DNA of 64,000 bases from Sandaracinus amylolyticus (GTDB lineage: Bacteria > Myxococcota_A > Polyangia > Polyangiales > Sandaracinaceae): positions 8,680,001-8,744,000 of the forward strand of contig NZ_CP011125.1 of assembly GCF_000737325.1 (NCBI RefSeq), given 5' to 3'. A model generated the notes under the pieces. The model saw only the letters and a program-made list of their open reading frames with translations. It was not told the origin of the DNA and ran no database searches. Made by a program: the position numbers and the translations under genes. Of the stretch, positions 54,150 through 62,899 are shown one piece after another. How positions within the stretch are numbered: the stretch's first letter is position 1; each line of letters opens with the position of its first letter.

Positions 54150-54728
54150 ATGACCACGAATCGTTCGTTCTCGTACGGCTGGGCCGCTGGGGTCGCGATG
54201 GGCGTCCTGATGATCCTCGGCGGGATCTTCTGCATCGGCGCGAGCCTCACGACCGGGCTCGTCACCGTCGTCTTCGCCGGCGTGTTGCTCGTCGCGGCCG
54301 GCGTCTCCGAGATCATCGCGGGCTTCCGCCTGCGCCGGCACGGCTCGATGTGGCTGCCGTTCCTCAGCGGCGCGCTGTCGATCGTCGTCGGTGTCGCGAT
54401 CGTCTCGCGACCGTTCACGGGGCTCGCGGTGGCGACGCTGTTCATCGGCGCGTTCATGGTCGCCGCCGGCCTGGTGCGCGGCATCGCGGCGGTCGCGGAT
54501 CGATATCCGCGCTGGGGCTGGGACGCGCTCTACGGCGTCGTCGCGCTCCTGCTCGGCGTCTACCTGCTCGCGTCGTGGCCTGTCTCGGCGCTGTGGCTCG
54601 TCGGAACGATCGTCGGCGTCGAGCTCGTCTCGCGCGGGATCGCGTGGGTCGTCGGCTCGCTCGCGATGCGTCGCGTCGTGCGCACGCGCGAGGGTCGCAT
54701 CATCGAGGGCGCAGCGGCGCCGGCCTGA
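54150..54728 (+). CDS. HdeD/DUF308-family membrane protein, 192 aa
   Basis: Six hydrophobic helices in three related pairs (GVAMGVLMILGGIFCIGASL, VTVVFAGVLLVAAGVSEIIAGF, LSIVVGVAIVSRPFTGLAVATLFIGAFMVAAG-type segments, split here). This is the HdeD acid-resistance membrane protein fold. Molecular role is unclear. ATG 54150 has a weak GGAG upstream. It is monocistronic. Confidence 0.85.
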   Translation: MTTNRSFSYGWAAGVAMGVLMILGGIFCIGASLTTGLVTVVFAGVLLVAAGVSEIIAGFRLRRHGSMWLPFLSGALSIVVGVAIVSRPFTGLAVATLFIGAFMVAAGLVRGIAAVADRYPRWGWDALYGVVALLLGVYLLASWPVSALWLVGTIVGVELVSRGIAWVVGSLAMRRVVRTREGRIIEGAAAPA

Positions 54729-54860
54729 GGGCTCCAATCGATCGCGATGCACGTCGCGAGACGGCTCCTCTTCGTCTCGCTCACCGGGTGGCGTCCTCGC
54801 CGGAGGTGAGTGCGATGGACCCGTTGGAGTCGGGTCGACGGGGCGCGATATCGCACCGGC

Positions 54861-56750
54861 ATGTGGTGGTCCCGCGTGTCTTTCGTATCGCTCTCGTTCG
54901 TGTGTCTCACGGCCTGCGATCCCGACGATCCAGCGAGGCCGGGGCCCGACGGCGGCGGAGCGCTCGGCACGTTCGACGCGGGCATGCCGCTCGACGCCGC
55001 GGTTCCGCCCCGTGATGCGCTTCCGCGCACCGACGCCGGAGACGTGTGCGGCGACGGAATGCGCGGGATCACCGAGGCGTGCGACGACGGCGACGCCGAT
55101 CCCGGCGACGGATGCTCGGAGACCTGCGTCGTCGAAGAAGGATTCCGCTGTCCGCCGGCCGGCGGCGCGTGTCGCGCGATCGTGTGCGGCGACCGAAGGG
55201 TGGAGTCGCCGGAGCGCTGCGACGACGGCGACGCCGACGCCGGCGACGGATGTGATGCGAGCTGTCAGGTCGAGGACGGATGGGCGTGCACGATCCCCGG
55301 CCTCGAGTGTCAGGCGGCGAGCTGCGGCGACGGAATCGTCGCGGGGTTCGAGCAGTGCGACGACGGCGGCGCCGCGACCGCCGGATGCAGCGCGGAGTGC
55401 CGTCTCGAGCCCGGATATCACTGCCCCACGCCGGGCGCCGCGTGCGCCCCGACGCGGTGTGGCGACGGAATGCGACAAGGCGTCGAGCAGTGTGACGACG
55501 GCAACGTCCGCGCTTATGACGGCTGCGACAACGAGTGTCGCAACGAGCCCTCGTGCATGGGCGGCACGTGCGCCGCGACGTGCGGCGACGGAGTGATCCT
55601 CCCCGGCACCGCCGAGGACTGCGACGACGGCAACACGCTGAGCGGCGACGGGTGCTCCGCGACGTGCGACGAAGAGGACGGATTCGAGTGCTCGCTCGTC
55701 GAGCAACCGCTGCCGCCCTCGATCCGACTGCCCGTCGTGCATCGCGACTTCCGCGGCGGCGATCAGGCGGGCAGTCCGACGCACCCCGACTTCAACACGC
55801 GCGGCGGCGACGGAATCACGTTCGACATGGTCAGCGACACCCTCGACGCAGAGCGACGACCGGTGTTCAGCGGTCTCGTGGTCGGCGGCTCGGGCGCGCT
55901 CTCGACCGAGTCGTTCCACGACTGGTATCGCGACAGCGCGCGCAACACGCCGGTGCTGTCGACGATCGAGCTGACGCGCGTCGGCACGACCGATCAGTAC
56001 GAGTTCGCGAGCACCGCGTTCTTCCCGCTCGACGGACAGGGCTGGGACTCGCCCACCTCGACCGCGCCCGAGACGTACATGGAGGACCACAACTACGGGT
56101 TCACCACGGAGATTCGTTATTGGTTCCAGTACCAGGGCGACGAGCGCCTCGACTTCCGCGGTGACGACGATGTGTGGGTGTTCGTCGACGGGCACCTGTG
56201 CCTCGACGTCGGCGGGCTGCACCCCGCGGTCCCTGCGGTGATGGACTTCGCGAATCCGGCCAACGCGGGAGATGCGCGACAGACCGCCATCGTCACCGAG
56301 TGCCGCGATCGGCTCACCGTCGGCGGCGTGTACGAAGTGATCGTGTTCCACGCCGAGCGTCGCTGTTGCGCGTCGAATTTCCGACTGACGCTCTCGGGGT
56401 TCGTCACCCGCGAGTCGCGCTGTGACTGGACGTGCGGAGACGGAATCGTCACGCGATACGAGCTCTGCGACGACGGGCCCGGGATGAACACCGGCGAGTA
56501 CGGGCGCTGCGGAGCGGACTGCCGCAGTCGCGGCCCGTACTGCGGTGATGGCGCGGTCGAGAGCGGTGTCGAGCAGTGCGACGAGGGCCCCGACAACGAC
56601 GGTCGATACGGCGGCTGCAATCCCGACTGCACGGCCGGCCCGCGGTGCGGCGACGGCGTGCGTCAGGGCGCCGAGGAGTGCGATGCCGGCGAGGAGAACG
56701 GCGCGCCCACGAGCGGTTGTGATGCCGAGTGCGAGCTGACCCTCGTGTGA
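54861..56750 (+). CDS. DUF4215 repeat / fibro-slime domain lipoprotein, 629 aa
   Basis: Lipobox-like CLTACD (ATG 54861). The N-terminal half holds about five DUF4215 Cys-rich repeats of pattern CGDGxxxxxExCDDGNxxxGDGCxxxC. Residues about 290-530 form a fibro-slime/PA14-like beta domain (GITFDMVSDTLDAERRPVF, DDVWVFVDGHLCLDVGGLHP, YEVIVFHAERRCCASNFRLTLSGF). Three further Cys repeats close the protein. These are calcium-binding adhesive surface proteins in myxobacteria. A longer start at 54810 would place a charged tail before the signal peptide. Confidence 0.85.
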   Translation: MWWSRVSFVSLSFVCLTACDPDDPARPGPDGGGALGTFDAGMPLDAAVPPRDALPRTDAGDVCGDGMRGITEACDDGDADPGDGCSETCVVEEGFRCPPAGGACRAIVCGDRRVESPERCDDGDADAGDGCDASCQVEDGWACTIPGLECQAASCGDGIVAGFEQCDDGGAATAGCSAECRLEPGYHCPTPGAACAPTRCGDGMRQGVEQCDDGNVRAYDGCDNECRNEPSCMGGTCAATCGDGVILPGTAEDCDDGNTLSGDGCSATCDEEDGFECSLVEQPLPPSIRLPVVHRDFRGGDQAGSPTHPDFNTRGGDGITFDMVSDTLDAERRPVFSGLVVGGSGALSTESFHDWYRDSARNTPVLSTIELTRVGTTDQYEFASTAFFPLDGQGWDSPTSTAPETYMEDHNYGFTTEIRYWFQYQGDERLDFRGDDDVWVFVDGHLCLDVGGLHPAVPAVMDFANPANAGDARQTAIVTECRDRLTVGGVYEVIVFHAERRCCASNFRLTLSGFVTRESRCDWTCGDGIVTRYELCDDGPGMNTGEYGRCGADCRSRGPYCGDGAVESGVEQCDEGPDNDGRYGGCNPDCTAGPRCGDGVRQGAEECDAGEENGAPTSGCDAECELTLV

Positions 56751-56913
56751 TGATCGGATTTGACGAAGCGCGCGTCGTCCCTCATCTCTCGCTCGCCATG
56801 AACGCCCTCGCTCTCACGCGCTGACCGGGCTCTGGGGATCGCCGACCTTCGCATCGGCGGCGGTCCCCGCGTGAGCTCGGTCGAGACTCGGTCTCTCGAC
56901 GTGGGCTCGGTTC

Positions 56914-57687
56914 ATGGCAACGACACGGTACGGCGAGATCCTCGCCGACTTGCTCGCGCTGCGCGCGTGCAAGGGGATGGACTCGCGAGGCAGGCTGCTC
57001 CTCGAGGGCGTGCGGATGGTGCTCTCCGCGCGCCGCGCGGGGGTCGCGCTCGACGCGCTCGCGTATGCGCCGGAGCACGGCGGCGACGCGCCCGCAGCGC
57101 AACAGCTGATGGCCGCGCTCGAGCGCGAGGGCGTGCCTCGTGCGCGCCTGTCGGCGCGGGACTTCTCGCGCATCTCGTACAAAGCGGACGGAGTGATCGC
57201 CGTGGTGCGGCCCGCGTGGCCGACGCTCGACGAGGTGCTCCGCCGGAGCGGGCTCGTCGTCGCGCTCGACGCGCCGAGCGATCCCGGCAACGTCGGCGCG
57301 GTGATCCGCACCGCGAACGCGTGGGGCGCGGCGGGCGTCGTGGTGCTCGGCGATGCCGAGAAGATCACCCACCCGAAGTGCCTGCGCGCGTCGACGGGCG
57401 CGCTCTTCCACACGCCCACCTGCGCCGCGACGCGCGACGAGCTGCTCGCGCGCGCGCTCGGACGTCGCCTCGTCGTGCTGGTGCCCGACGGCGATCGTGC
57501 GTGGCGCGCGGACGAGCGCGCGATCGTCGTGCTCGGCAACGAGAAGCGCGGCGTGCACCCCGAGCTGGTGCGCGCGGCGAGCGAGCGCGTCGCGATCCCG
57601 ATGACGGGCGTGGTCGACTCGCTGAACGTCTCGAACGCCGCGGCGGTGATCCTGTGGGACGCCTTCCGCGCGAGGAGCACGCCATGA
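56914..57687 (+). CDS. TrmH/SpoU-family RNA 2'-O-methyltransferase, 257 aa
   Basis: SPOUT fold. The N-terminal substrate-binding region includes the MLEG-like LLLEGVRMVLSA and RISYKADGVIAVV. SPOUT motifs 1-3 are DAPSDPGNVGAVIRTANAWG, VVLGNEKRGV and DSLNVSNAAAVIL. It methylates ribose in tRNA or rRNA using S-adenosylmethionine; the site cannot be inferred. The stop overlaps the start of the next gene (ATGA). Confidence 0.92.
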   Translation: MATTRYGEILADLLALRACKGMDSRGRLLLEGVRMVLSARRAGVALDALAYAPEHGGDAPAAQQLMAALEREGVPRARLSARDFSRISYKADGVIAVVRPAWPTLDEVLRRSGLVVALDAPSDPGNVGAVIRTANAWGAAGVVVLGDAEKITHPKCLRASTGALFHTPTCAATRDELLARALGRRLVVLVPDGDRAWRADERAIVVLGNEKRGVHPELVRAASERVAIPMTGVVDSLNVSNAAAVILWDAFRARSTP

Positions 57688-58118
57688 CCGAGCCGTGGCT
57701 CCTCCATCTCCCGCACCGCGCGCTGCGCGTCGGGCTCGACGTCGCGCGCATCGCGCGTGCGCGCGGAGATCTGCGCGATCCGCGCGAGCTCGAATTCCGC
57801 TTCGGGCTGCACAGCCACGAGCGTCGCTTCGTGCGCGAGCTGCTCGCGGCGCGCACCCAGCTCTGGGTGTTCCGCTGCGATCAGCTGCGCGCGTGCGGCG
57901 ATCTCGTGGTCGTCGACATGTCGGCGCCGCGCGCGCTGCGCCGCTGCGTCGTCGTCGAGCTGAAGCAGCGCGTGCGCGTCCGCGCGGCGCCGAACCACGT
58001 CCAGCTCGCGAACCACACGATCGCGGTCGCCGAGCTCGCGGCTCGCGGCATCGTCGCGCCCGATCCGCCGGTCACCGCGCTGCTCGGCGAGGTCGGCGTC
58101 GGCACGTTCGCGTCGTGA
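57684..58118 (+). CDS. Small protein with PD-(D/E)XK-like motif, 144 aa
   Basis: ATG 57684 overlaps the methyltransferase stop, so expression is coupled. Seen in the sequence: a charged helix, then a strand GDLVVVD, a second strand CVVVELKQ and a helix beginning QLANHTIAV. The spacing D-(about 16)-ExK...Q is the order of motifs II-III of the PD-(D/E)XK nuclease superfamily. This is an inference from motif order in a short protein. A nuclease or nucleic-acid-binding role beside an RNA methyltransferase is plausible but unproven. Confidence 0.55.
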   Translation: MTEPWLLHLPHRALRVGLDVARIARARGDLRDPRELEFRFGLHSHERRFVRELLAARTQLWVFRCDQLRACGDLVVVDMSAPRALRRCVVVELKQRVRVRAAPNHVQLANHTIAVAELAARGIVAPDPPVTALLGEVGVGTFAS

Positions 58119-58121
58119 TCG

Positions 58122-58940
58122 TCACCCGTCGATCGCGACGACGCGCCCGTCGCGCGACACGCCGAGGAGCACGCCGCGCCCCGACTCCCACCCGAGCGGT
58201 CCGCGCACGCCGTCGATCGCCCGGGTCGCCCCGCTGACCACGCATCGCTCGATCACGACGTGCTCGTCCGCCGTGTAGACGCGGTCGGGCCGGCTCACCA
58301 TCCATCGCGCGCCGAGGTGATGGCCGAGCGGCGCGAGGTGTCCGTCGCCGAGCGAGATGCGATCGACCTTGCCGCCGCTCCACACCACGTCGACGTGCTG
58401 CTCGTCGGGATCGAGCGAGACCACCTCGGGGTCGCGACGTCGTGGGTTCCGCACGTGCCGGCGCGCGCCGCGCGCGCGGTCGAGCACGCTGATCAGATCC
58501 TCGTCGACGTGCACCACGATCGACGCGCCGAGCGCGCTCTCGCCGACGAACACACCGCTCCACTCGCCGCGCCGCGTCCCGTCGATGCCCCACACCGCGA
58601 GCGAGCGCGACGTCGCGATCACCACCTCGCGCAGCGCGGGATGCGTCGCGATGCGCGCGTCGCCGACGTCCACCTGGAGCCCCGCGGGCGCGCCGGTCTC
58701 GACGTGGAACGCCTGGATCTGCTGGGCGCCGGTCGCGGTCTGCTCGATCACCACGACCACGTGATCGTCGGCGAACGACGCGTCGCACCACACCCGCGCG
58801 TCGGACGCGTCGAGCGTGCGCGCGCCGCGATCACAGCCGCTCTCGTCGCGCACCACGAGCCGCAGCCAGCTCGTCGCGATCGTCCGCGGCATCGCGAGCG
58901 GCGCGAGCGCGACAAGGTCGAGATCTCGGTCGGCGATCAT
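58122..58940 (-). CDS. Beta-propeller-like protein, 272 aa
   Basis: No signal peptide. Strand-rich with repeated patterns such as EVVIATSRSLAVWGIDGTRRG, DEDLISVLDRARGARRHVR and SRDGRVVAIDG that look like WD40/Kelch-type blades, probably one propeller. ATG 58940 overlaps the MoxR stop (TGATG). Last gene of the five-gene minus-strand operon. The stop lies 3 bp from the convergent gene. Confidence 0.7.
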   Translation of the reverse strand: MIADRDLDLVALAPLAMPRTIATSWLRLVVRDESGCDRGARTLDASDARVWCDASFADDHVVVVIEQTATGAQQIQAFHVETGAPAGLQVDVGDARIATHPALREVVIATSRSLAVWGIDGTRRGEWSGVFVGESALGASIVVHVDEDLISVLDRARGARRHVRNPRRRDPEVVSLDPDEQHVDVVWSGGKVDRISLGDGHLAPLGHHLGARWMVSRPDRVYTADEHVVIERCVVSGATRAIDGVRGPLGWESGRGVLLGVSRDGRVVAIDG

Positions 58941-59896
58941 CAGCGGGGCGGCGCAATCTGCGCGAGGATCTCGGCGAGCGCCGTCTCCACGCGCACGCCC
59001 TCCATCTCCGCGCTCGGCGTGATCACCACGCGATGATGGGCGAGCGGCACGAACAGGCTCTTCACGTCGTCGGGCACCACGAAGTCGCGCCCGGCACAGA
59101 GCGCCGCCGCGCGCGCCGCCGCCGCGAGCATCGTCGCCGCGCGCGGCGAGAGCCCGACCGCGAGCGCCGGGTGCTGTCGCGTCGCGCGCGCGAGCCCGAC
59201 CACGTACTCGCCGATCTTCGGGTCGAGGTGCACGCGCCCCGGCATCGTGCGCAGCTGATCGATCTGCTGCGGGTCCATCACCGGCTCGATCCCGAGCGCG
59301 TCGATCGGCGGCATGCCCGCCTGCCCGCCGTGCGTGAGCACCGCGCGCAGCTCCTGCTCGAACGCGGGATAGCCCACGTCGAGCTTGAACAAGAAGCGAT
59401 CGAGCTGCGCCTCGGGCAGCGGGTACGTGCCCTCCTGCTCCACCGGGTTCTGCGTCGCGATCACCGTGAAGCGCTCGGAGAGCGAGTGCGTCGTGCCGTC
59501 GATCGTGACGCTGCGCTCCTGCATCGCCTCGAGCAGCGCGCTCTGCGTCTTCGGCGGCGTGCGGTTGATCTCGTCGGCGAGCAGGACCTCGGTGAACACC
59601 GGGCCCTGCGTCAGGTGGAACGTCTGGGTCCGGAAGTCGAAGACGTTCGCGCCGAGCACGTCGCCGGGCATCAGATCGGGCGTGCACTGCAGGCGCCGCA
59701 TCGGGAGGCCCAGCGCGCGGCTCAGGCACTGCGCGAAGAGCGTCTTGCCGGTGCCCGGCACGCCCTCGAGCAGCACGTGGCCGCGCACCGCGATCGCCAC
59801 GAACGCGAGGCGCGTGTGCTCCTCCGCGCCGTACACCACGCGCCCGATCTGCTCGCTCAGCGCGCGCAGGTGATGCCGCACCACGTCCGGGGTCAT
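58940..59896 (-). CDS. MoxR-family AAA+ ATPase, 318 aa
   Basis: Walker A GVPGTGKT, Walker B VLLADEINRTPPKTQSALLEAM, sensor 1 VIATQNPVEQEGTYPLPEAQLDRF and a C-terminal lid with LSPRAATML. MoxR ATPases assemble or activate partner complexes, usually with vWA or DUF58 proteins. ATG 59896 overlaps the DUF4350 stop (ATGA). Its DUF58 partner is in the separate operon at 50737-53929. Confidence 0.95.
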   Translation of the reverse strand: MTPDVVRHHLRALSEQIGRVVYGAEEHTRLAFVAIAVRGHVLLEGVPGTGKTLFAQCLSRALGLPMRRLQCTPDLMPGDVLGANVFDFRTQTFHLTQGPVFTEVLLADEINRTPPKTQSALLEAMQERSVTIDGTTHSLSERFTVIATQNPVEQEGTYPLPEAQLDRFLFKLDVGYPAFEQELRAVLTHGGQAGMPPIDALGIEPVMDPQQIDQLRTMPGRVHLDPKIGEYVVGLARATRQHPALAVGLSPRAATMLAAAARAAALCAGRDFVVPDDVKSLFVPLAHHRVVITPSAEMEGVRVETALAEILAQIAPPR

Positions 59897-61125
59897 GCCC
59901 GCTCCTCCTTCTTCGTCCCCATCAGCGCCGCCCGCAGCTCCGCGGCGCGCCGCGCGATCACCAGCGCCTCGCGCCGCCGCCGCGTCTTCTCCACCGCGCG
60001 CGCGTCCGCGAGCAGCTTCGCCGCGCTCGCGCCCACACGCCGTCGCTCCGCGGCCTGATCGATCAGCGCCGCGCGCGCGTCGGCCGTCGCGGCCTCGCTC
60101 AGCCCGAGCCGCCGATGCAGGTCGGCGATCACGTCCTCGACGTAGCGCAGCGCGAGCGTCGTCTCGCGCGAGCCGTTCGCCAGCACCGATGCCGCGACGT
60201 CGATCACCTCGCGCGGCCCGCGACCGAGCGCCTCGGGGATCGGATCCGGCGGGCCGAACCGACGCCGTCCCATCAGCAGCACGACGAGCGCCACGATCGC
60301 GCCGTGCACCAGCACCAGCACGCCGGGCCATCGCCCGAAGAGCTCGGGCAGCGATCGCGTGCGCACCGCGCCGTGGAAGACCTCGTCGATCACGATGTCC
60401 TCGGCGTGCAGCGTGTCGCGCGTGAAGTCGCGCCAGAGCGCGGCGTGCGCGCCCCGCTGCAGGTTGAACGAGTGCAGCAGATCGGGATCGGACACCACGT
60501 AGATCAGCGCCTTGTCGTCGCGCACGACGAAGCTGCCCTCGTCGTCCCAGAGCACCGGCACGCCGCCCTGCACGCGCTGCGGCCAGCGCAGCTCGAGACG
60601 TCGCGTCGCGTCGCGCGCGAGCTCGTGCGCGTCGATGGTGCGCCAGTCGTCCTCGATCGGACCGCGCACCAGCGAGACCGCGAAGGGCAGCTCCGTGAGG
60701 ATCGCCGCGATCTCGATCGCGTCCTCGTCGGCGACCATCCCGAGCATCCCGGGCTGCCACTTCGGGAGCACGATCACGGTCACCCGCTCCGCGTCGGCGC
60801 GCGCGCGCACCAGCTCGCCGAGCGTCGTGGTGCGCGACTGCACCATCACCCACGGCTGGTTCGGCTCGATGATCCACAGCGGCGCGCTCACCGAGTCCCA
60901 CTCGGGGCGCGTCCAGCGCTGCACCCGCACGCCGAGCGCGCGCATCGTCTCGAGGAACGCGCGATGTCCGAGCGCGCCCGCGCCGTACGAGTCGCGCGGC
61001 TGCGCCTCGGGCGTCGTGAGCCGTCGCCCGAACACCAGCGCGCCGACGGTCGCGACGAGCGACATCACCGCGACCGCGATCACCACGCGGCGCACGCGAT
61101 CCCCGAAGAGCGCGCGATCGCTCAC
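59893..61125 (-). CDS. DUF4350 membrane protein, 410 aa
   Basis: One N-terminal helix (VVIAVAVMSLVATVGALVFG), a periplasmic alpha/beta domain (residues about 50-275) and a second helix (GVLVLVHGAIVALVVLLMG) leading to a charged cytoplasmic tail with coiled-coil character. The GHRAFLETMRALGVRVQR and SDPDLLHSFNL segments suit DUF4350 proteins found with MoxR/DUF4129 genes. GTG 61125 overlaps the DUF4129 stop (GTGA). Confidence 0.8.
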   Translation of the reverse strand: MSDRALFGDRVRRVVIAVAVMSLVATVGALVFGRRLTTPEAQPRDSYGAGALGHRAFLETMRALGVRVQRWTRPEWDSVSAPLWIIEPNQPWVMVQSRTTTLGELVRARADAERVTVIVLPKWQPGMLGMVADEDAIEIAAILTELPFAVSLVRGPIEDDWRTIDAHELARDATRRLELRWPQRVQGGVPVLWDDEGSFVVRDDKALIYVVSDPDLLHSFNLQRGAHAALWRDFTRDTLHAEDIVIDEVFHGAVRTRSLPELFGRWPGVLVLVHGAIVALVVLLMGRRRFGPPDPIPEALGRGPREVIDVAASVLANGSRETTLALRYVEDVIADLHRRLGLSEAATADARAALIDQAAERRRVGASAAKLLADARAVEKTRRRREALVIARRAAELRAALMGTKKEERA

Positions 61126-61910
61126 GACGCGTCCTCCTCGATCACCGCGCCGCGCGGCACCGCGTCGGCGAGCGCGCGCGCATCCCGGAACTGCGTCTCG
61201 TCGGCGTCGCGCGCGCCGAACCACACGCGCTCGGTCAGATCGAGCAGCGACTCGAGCTCCGCGCGCCCGGCACGACGTCCGTCGATCGCGCGGACCAGCT
61301 CGCGCGCGGTGCGCGAACGATGGCGCCCCTCCGCGCCTCCGACCCGCCCCAGCGAGTCGAGGAAGAGCGCGTGGATCGCCTCGCGCCACCGGCCCTGCGC
61401 CGCGAGCGCGTCCGCGCTCTCCCCGGTGCCGACCAGCAGCGGATCGATCGCGGCCTCGCCCACGCTCTCGTCGCGCGCGCTCGCCTCGAGGCGCGGCGCG
61501 CGGAAGCGCATGCTCGCCGCGAAGAACACGATCACCAGCGCGAGCACCGCGAGGCCCAGCGCGAGGAACACGTACCCGAGCGGCCCCGAGAGCGACGCGA
61601 GCACGCTCGCGAGCCAGTCCATCAGCGGCCGCGCGAAGGGCAGCTCCACCTGCGGCCCGGGATCGGGCGACTCGCGCTCGCCGTCGATCGACGTCTCGCC
61701 GCGCGGCCCGCGACCCGCGCCCTCGGCCCCCTCGGGCGCGCCGCCCGACTCGTGCTCGGGCACCAGCACCGTGACGTCCGCGGGATATCCGCCCTGCTCG
61801 CGCACCCGCGCAGCAACCGCCGCGGGATCCTCCTGCGCCGCCGCCGGAACGACTGCGAGCGCGAGCATGATGCTCGCGCCCGCAGCGATCACCGTGGCGA
61901 GGCCGCGCAT
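61122..61910 (-). CDS. DUF4129 protein, 262 aa
   Basis: Signal peptide (ALAVVPAAAQ), a Glu/Gly/Pro-rich periplasmic spacer, a transmembrane helix (LGYVFLALGLAVLALVIVFFA) and a cytoplasmic C-terminal domain with EAIHALFLDSLGRVG, SRTARELVRAI and LLDLTERVWFG, the DUF4129 signature. Second gene of the operon, 15 bp after the upstream membrane gene. Confidence 0.85.
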   Translation of the reverse strand: MRGLATVIAAGASIMLALAVVPAAAQEDPAAVAARVREQGGYPADVTVLVPEHESGGAPEGAEGAGRGPRGETSIDGERESPDPGPQVELPFARPLMDWLASVLASLSGPLGYVFLALGLAVLALVIVFFAASMRFRAPRLEASARDESVGEAAIDPLLVGTGESADALAAQGRWREAIHALFLDSLGRVGGAEGRHRSRTARELVRAIDGRRAGRAELESLLDLTERVWFGARDADETQFRDARALADAVPRGAVIEEDAS

Positions 61911-61925
61911 CGTCGACGCGCGAGA

Positions 61926-62768
61926 CTATGCGAACACGCGCGCGAGCGCCTGCGCGTCGACGCCGTCGCGCAGCCCGCGCAGCTTGGCGTAGACCACCGC
62001 GATCGCGGCCGAGAGCACCATCGTCGAGCCGAGCTGCACGACGAACATCACGAGCTTCGCGGCGAGCTGCAGCGGGTCGAGCGGGTTCGGGATCGCGCCC
62101 GGCGTCATCCCACCGGCGAGGCGCGCCGGCATCGCGACGCACAGCGTCACGCCGAAGAAGCCGCCGAAGAGCACGAGGAAGATCAGGAAGATCGTCATCC
62201 GATGCCCCTCGGTGAGCTCGATGCTGCGCTGCATCGACTGGATCGGACCGAGGCGCTCGACGAGGCACGCGGGCAGCGCCGCGGACAGCCAGATCCACGC
62301 GATGATGCCGGGCGCGAAGCAGAACATCGCGCCGATGCCCGTGACGAACGCGACGAGGAACGACGCGATCACCAGCGGCACGATGCGGCCGAGCACCGCG
62401 CGCACCGCGTCGCCGACCGACGCCTTGCGCCCGACGAGGCTCTCGACCGTCAGGTACATGATCGCGCCCTGGCCGAACGCGTACATGAGCATGATCAGCC
62501 CGAGCACGCCGATGTAGCCGAGGCTCAGCAGCCCGAGCATCGAGAGCGCTTCCTCGGGGCGCGTCGACGCCAGCGACTGCTGGGTCACGTTGTAGATCAG
62601 TACCTCGAGGATCGTCTGCACGATCACCGTCGGCAGCACGACGATCGCGGAGATCACGAGGAAGGGCACGAGGTTCTGCCCCACGGCGCGGAACGTCGAG
62701 GCGATCGCGTCGCCGAGCTCCAAGGGCGCGGGAGGCGCGTTTGGCGCGCCCCAGGTCTGGTTCTCCAT
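61926..62768 (-). CDS. Polytopic membrane protein (DUF7847/GPDPase membrane-domain-like), 280 aa
   Basis: N-terminal LELGDAIASTFRAVGQNLVPFL is typical of the short amphipathic lead of membrane proteins related to the glycerophosphodiester-phosphodiesterase membrane domain. Six hydrophobic helices follow. ATG 62768 is the first gene of the minus-strand operon with DUF4129, DUF4350, MoxR and the propeller. It is divergent from ftsK, with 131 bp between starts. Confidence 0.7.
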   Translation of the reverse strand: MENQTWGAPNAPPAPLELGDAIASTFRAVGQNLVPFLVISAIVVLPTVIVQTILEVLIYNVTQQSLASTRPEEALSMLGLLSLGYIGVLGLIMLMYAFGQGAIMYLTVESLVGRKASVGDAVRAVLGRIVPLVIASFLVAFVTGIGAMFCFAPGIIAWIWLSAALPACLVERLGPIQSMQRSIELTEGHRMTIFLIFLVLFGGFFGVTLCVAMPARLAGGMTPGAIPNPLDPLQLAAKLVMFVVQLGSTMVLSAAIAVVYAKLRGLRDGVDAQALARVFA

Positions 62769-62899
62769 CGCGGCCGACGTAGCAGAGCGCTCCACGCACG
62801 CCAAGCCGGGCGACCTGCGAACCCCCGGAAAACCACGCGCTTTCGCGGCACCAGAAAGTTGACCTCGCGACCCTCGTGACGGCACCCTGCGATGTGGGC

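Noticed and set aside
54810-54860. Upstream start of the DUF4215 protein
   Set aside because: It would put 17 charged residues before the signal peptide; ATG 54861 gives a normal lipoprotein signal.
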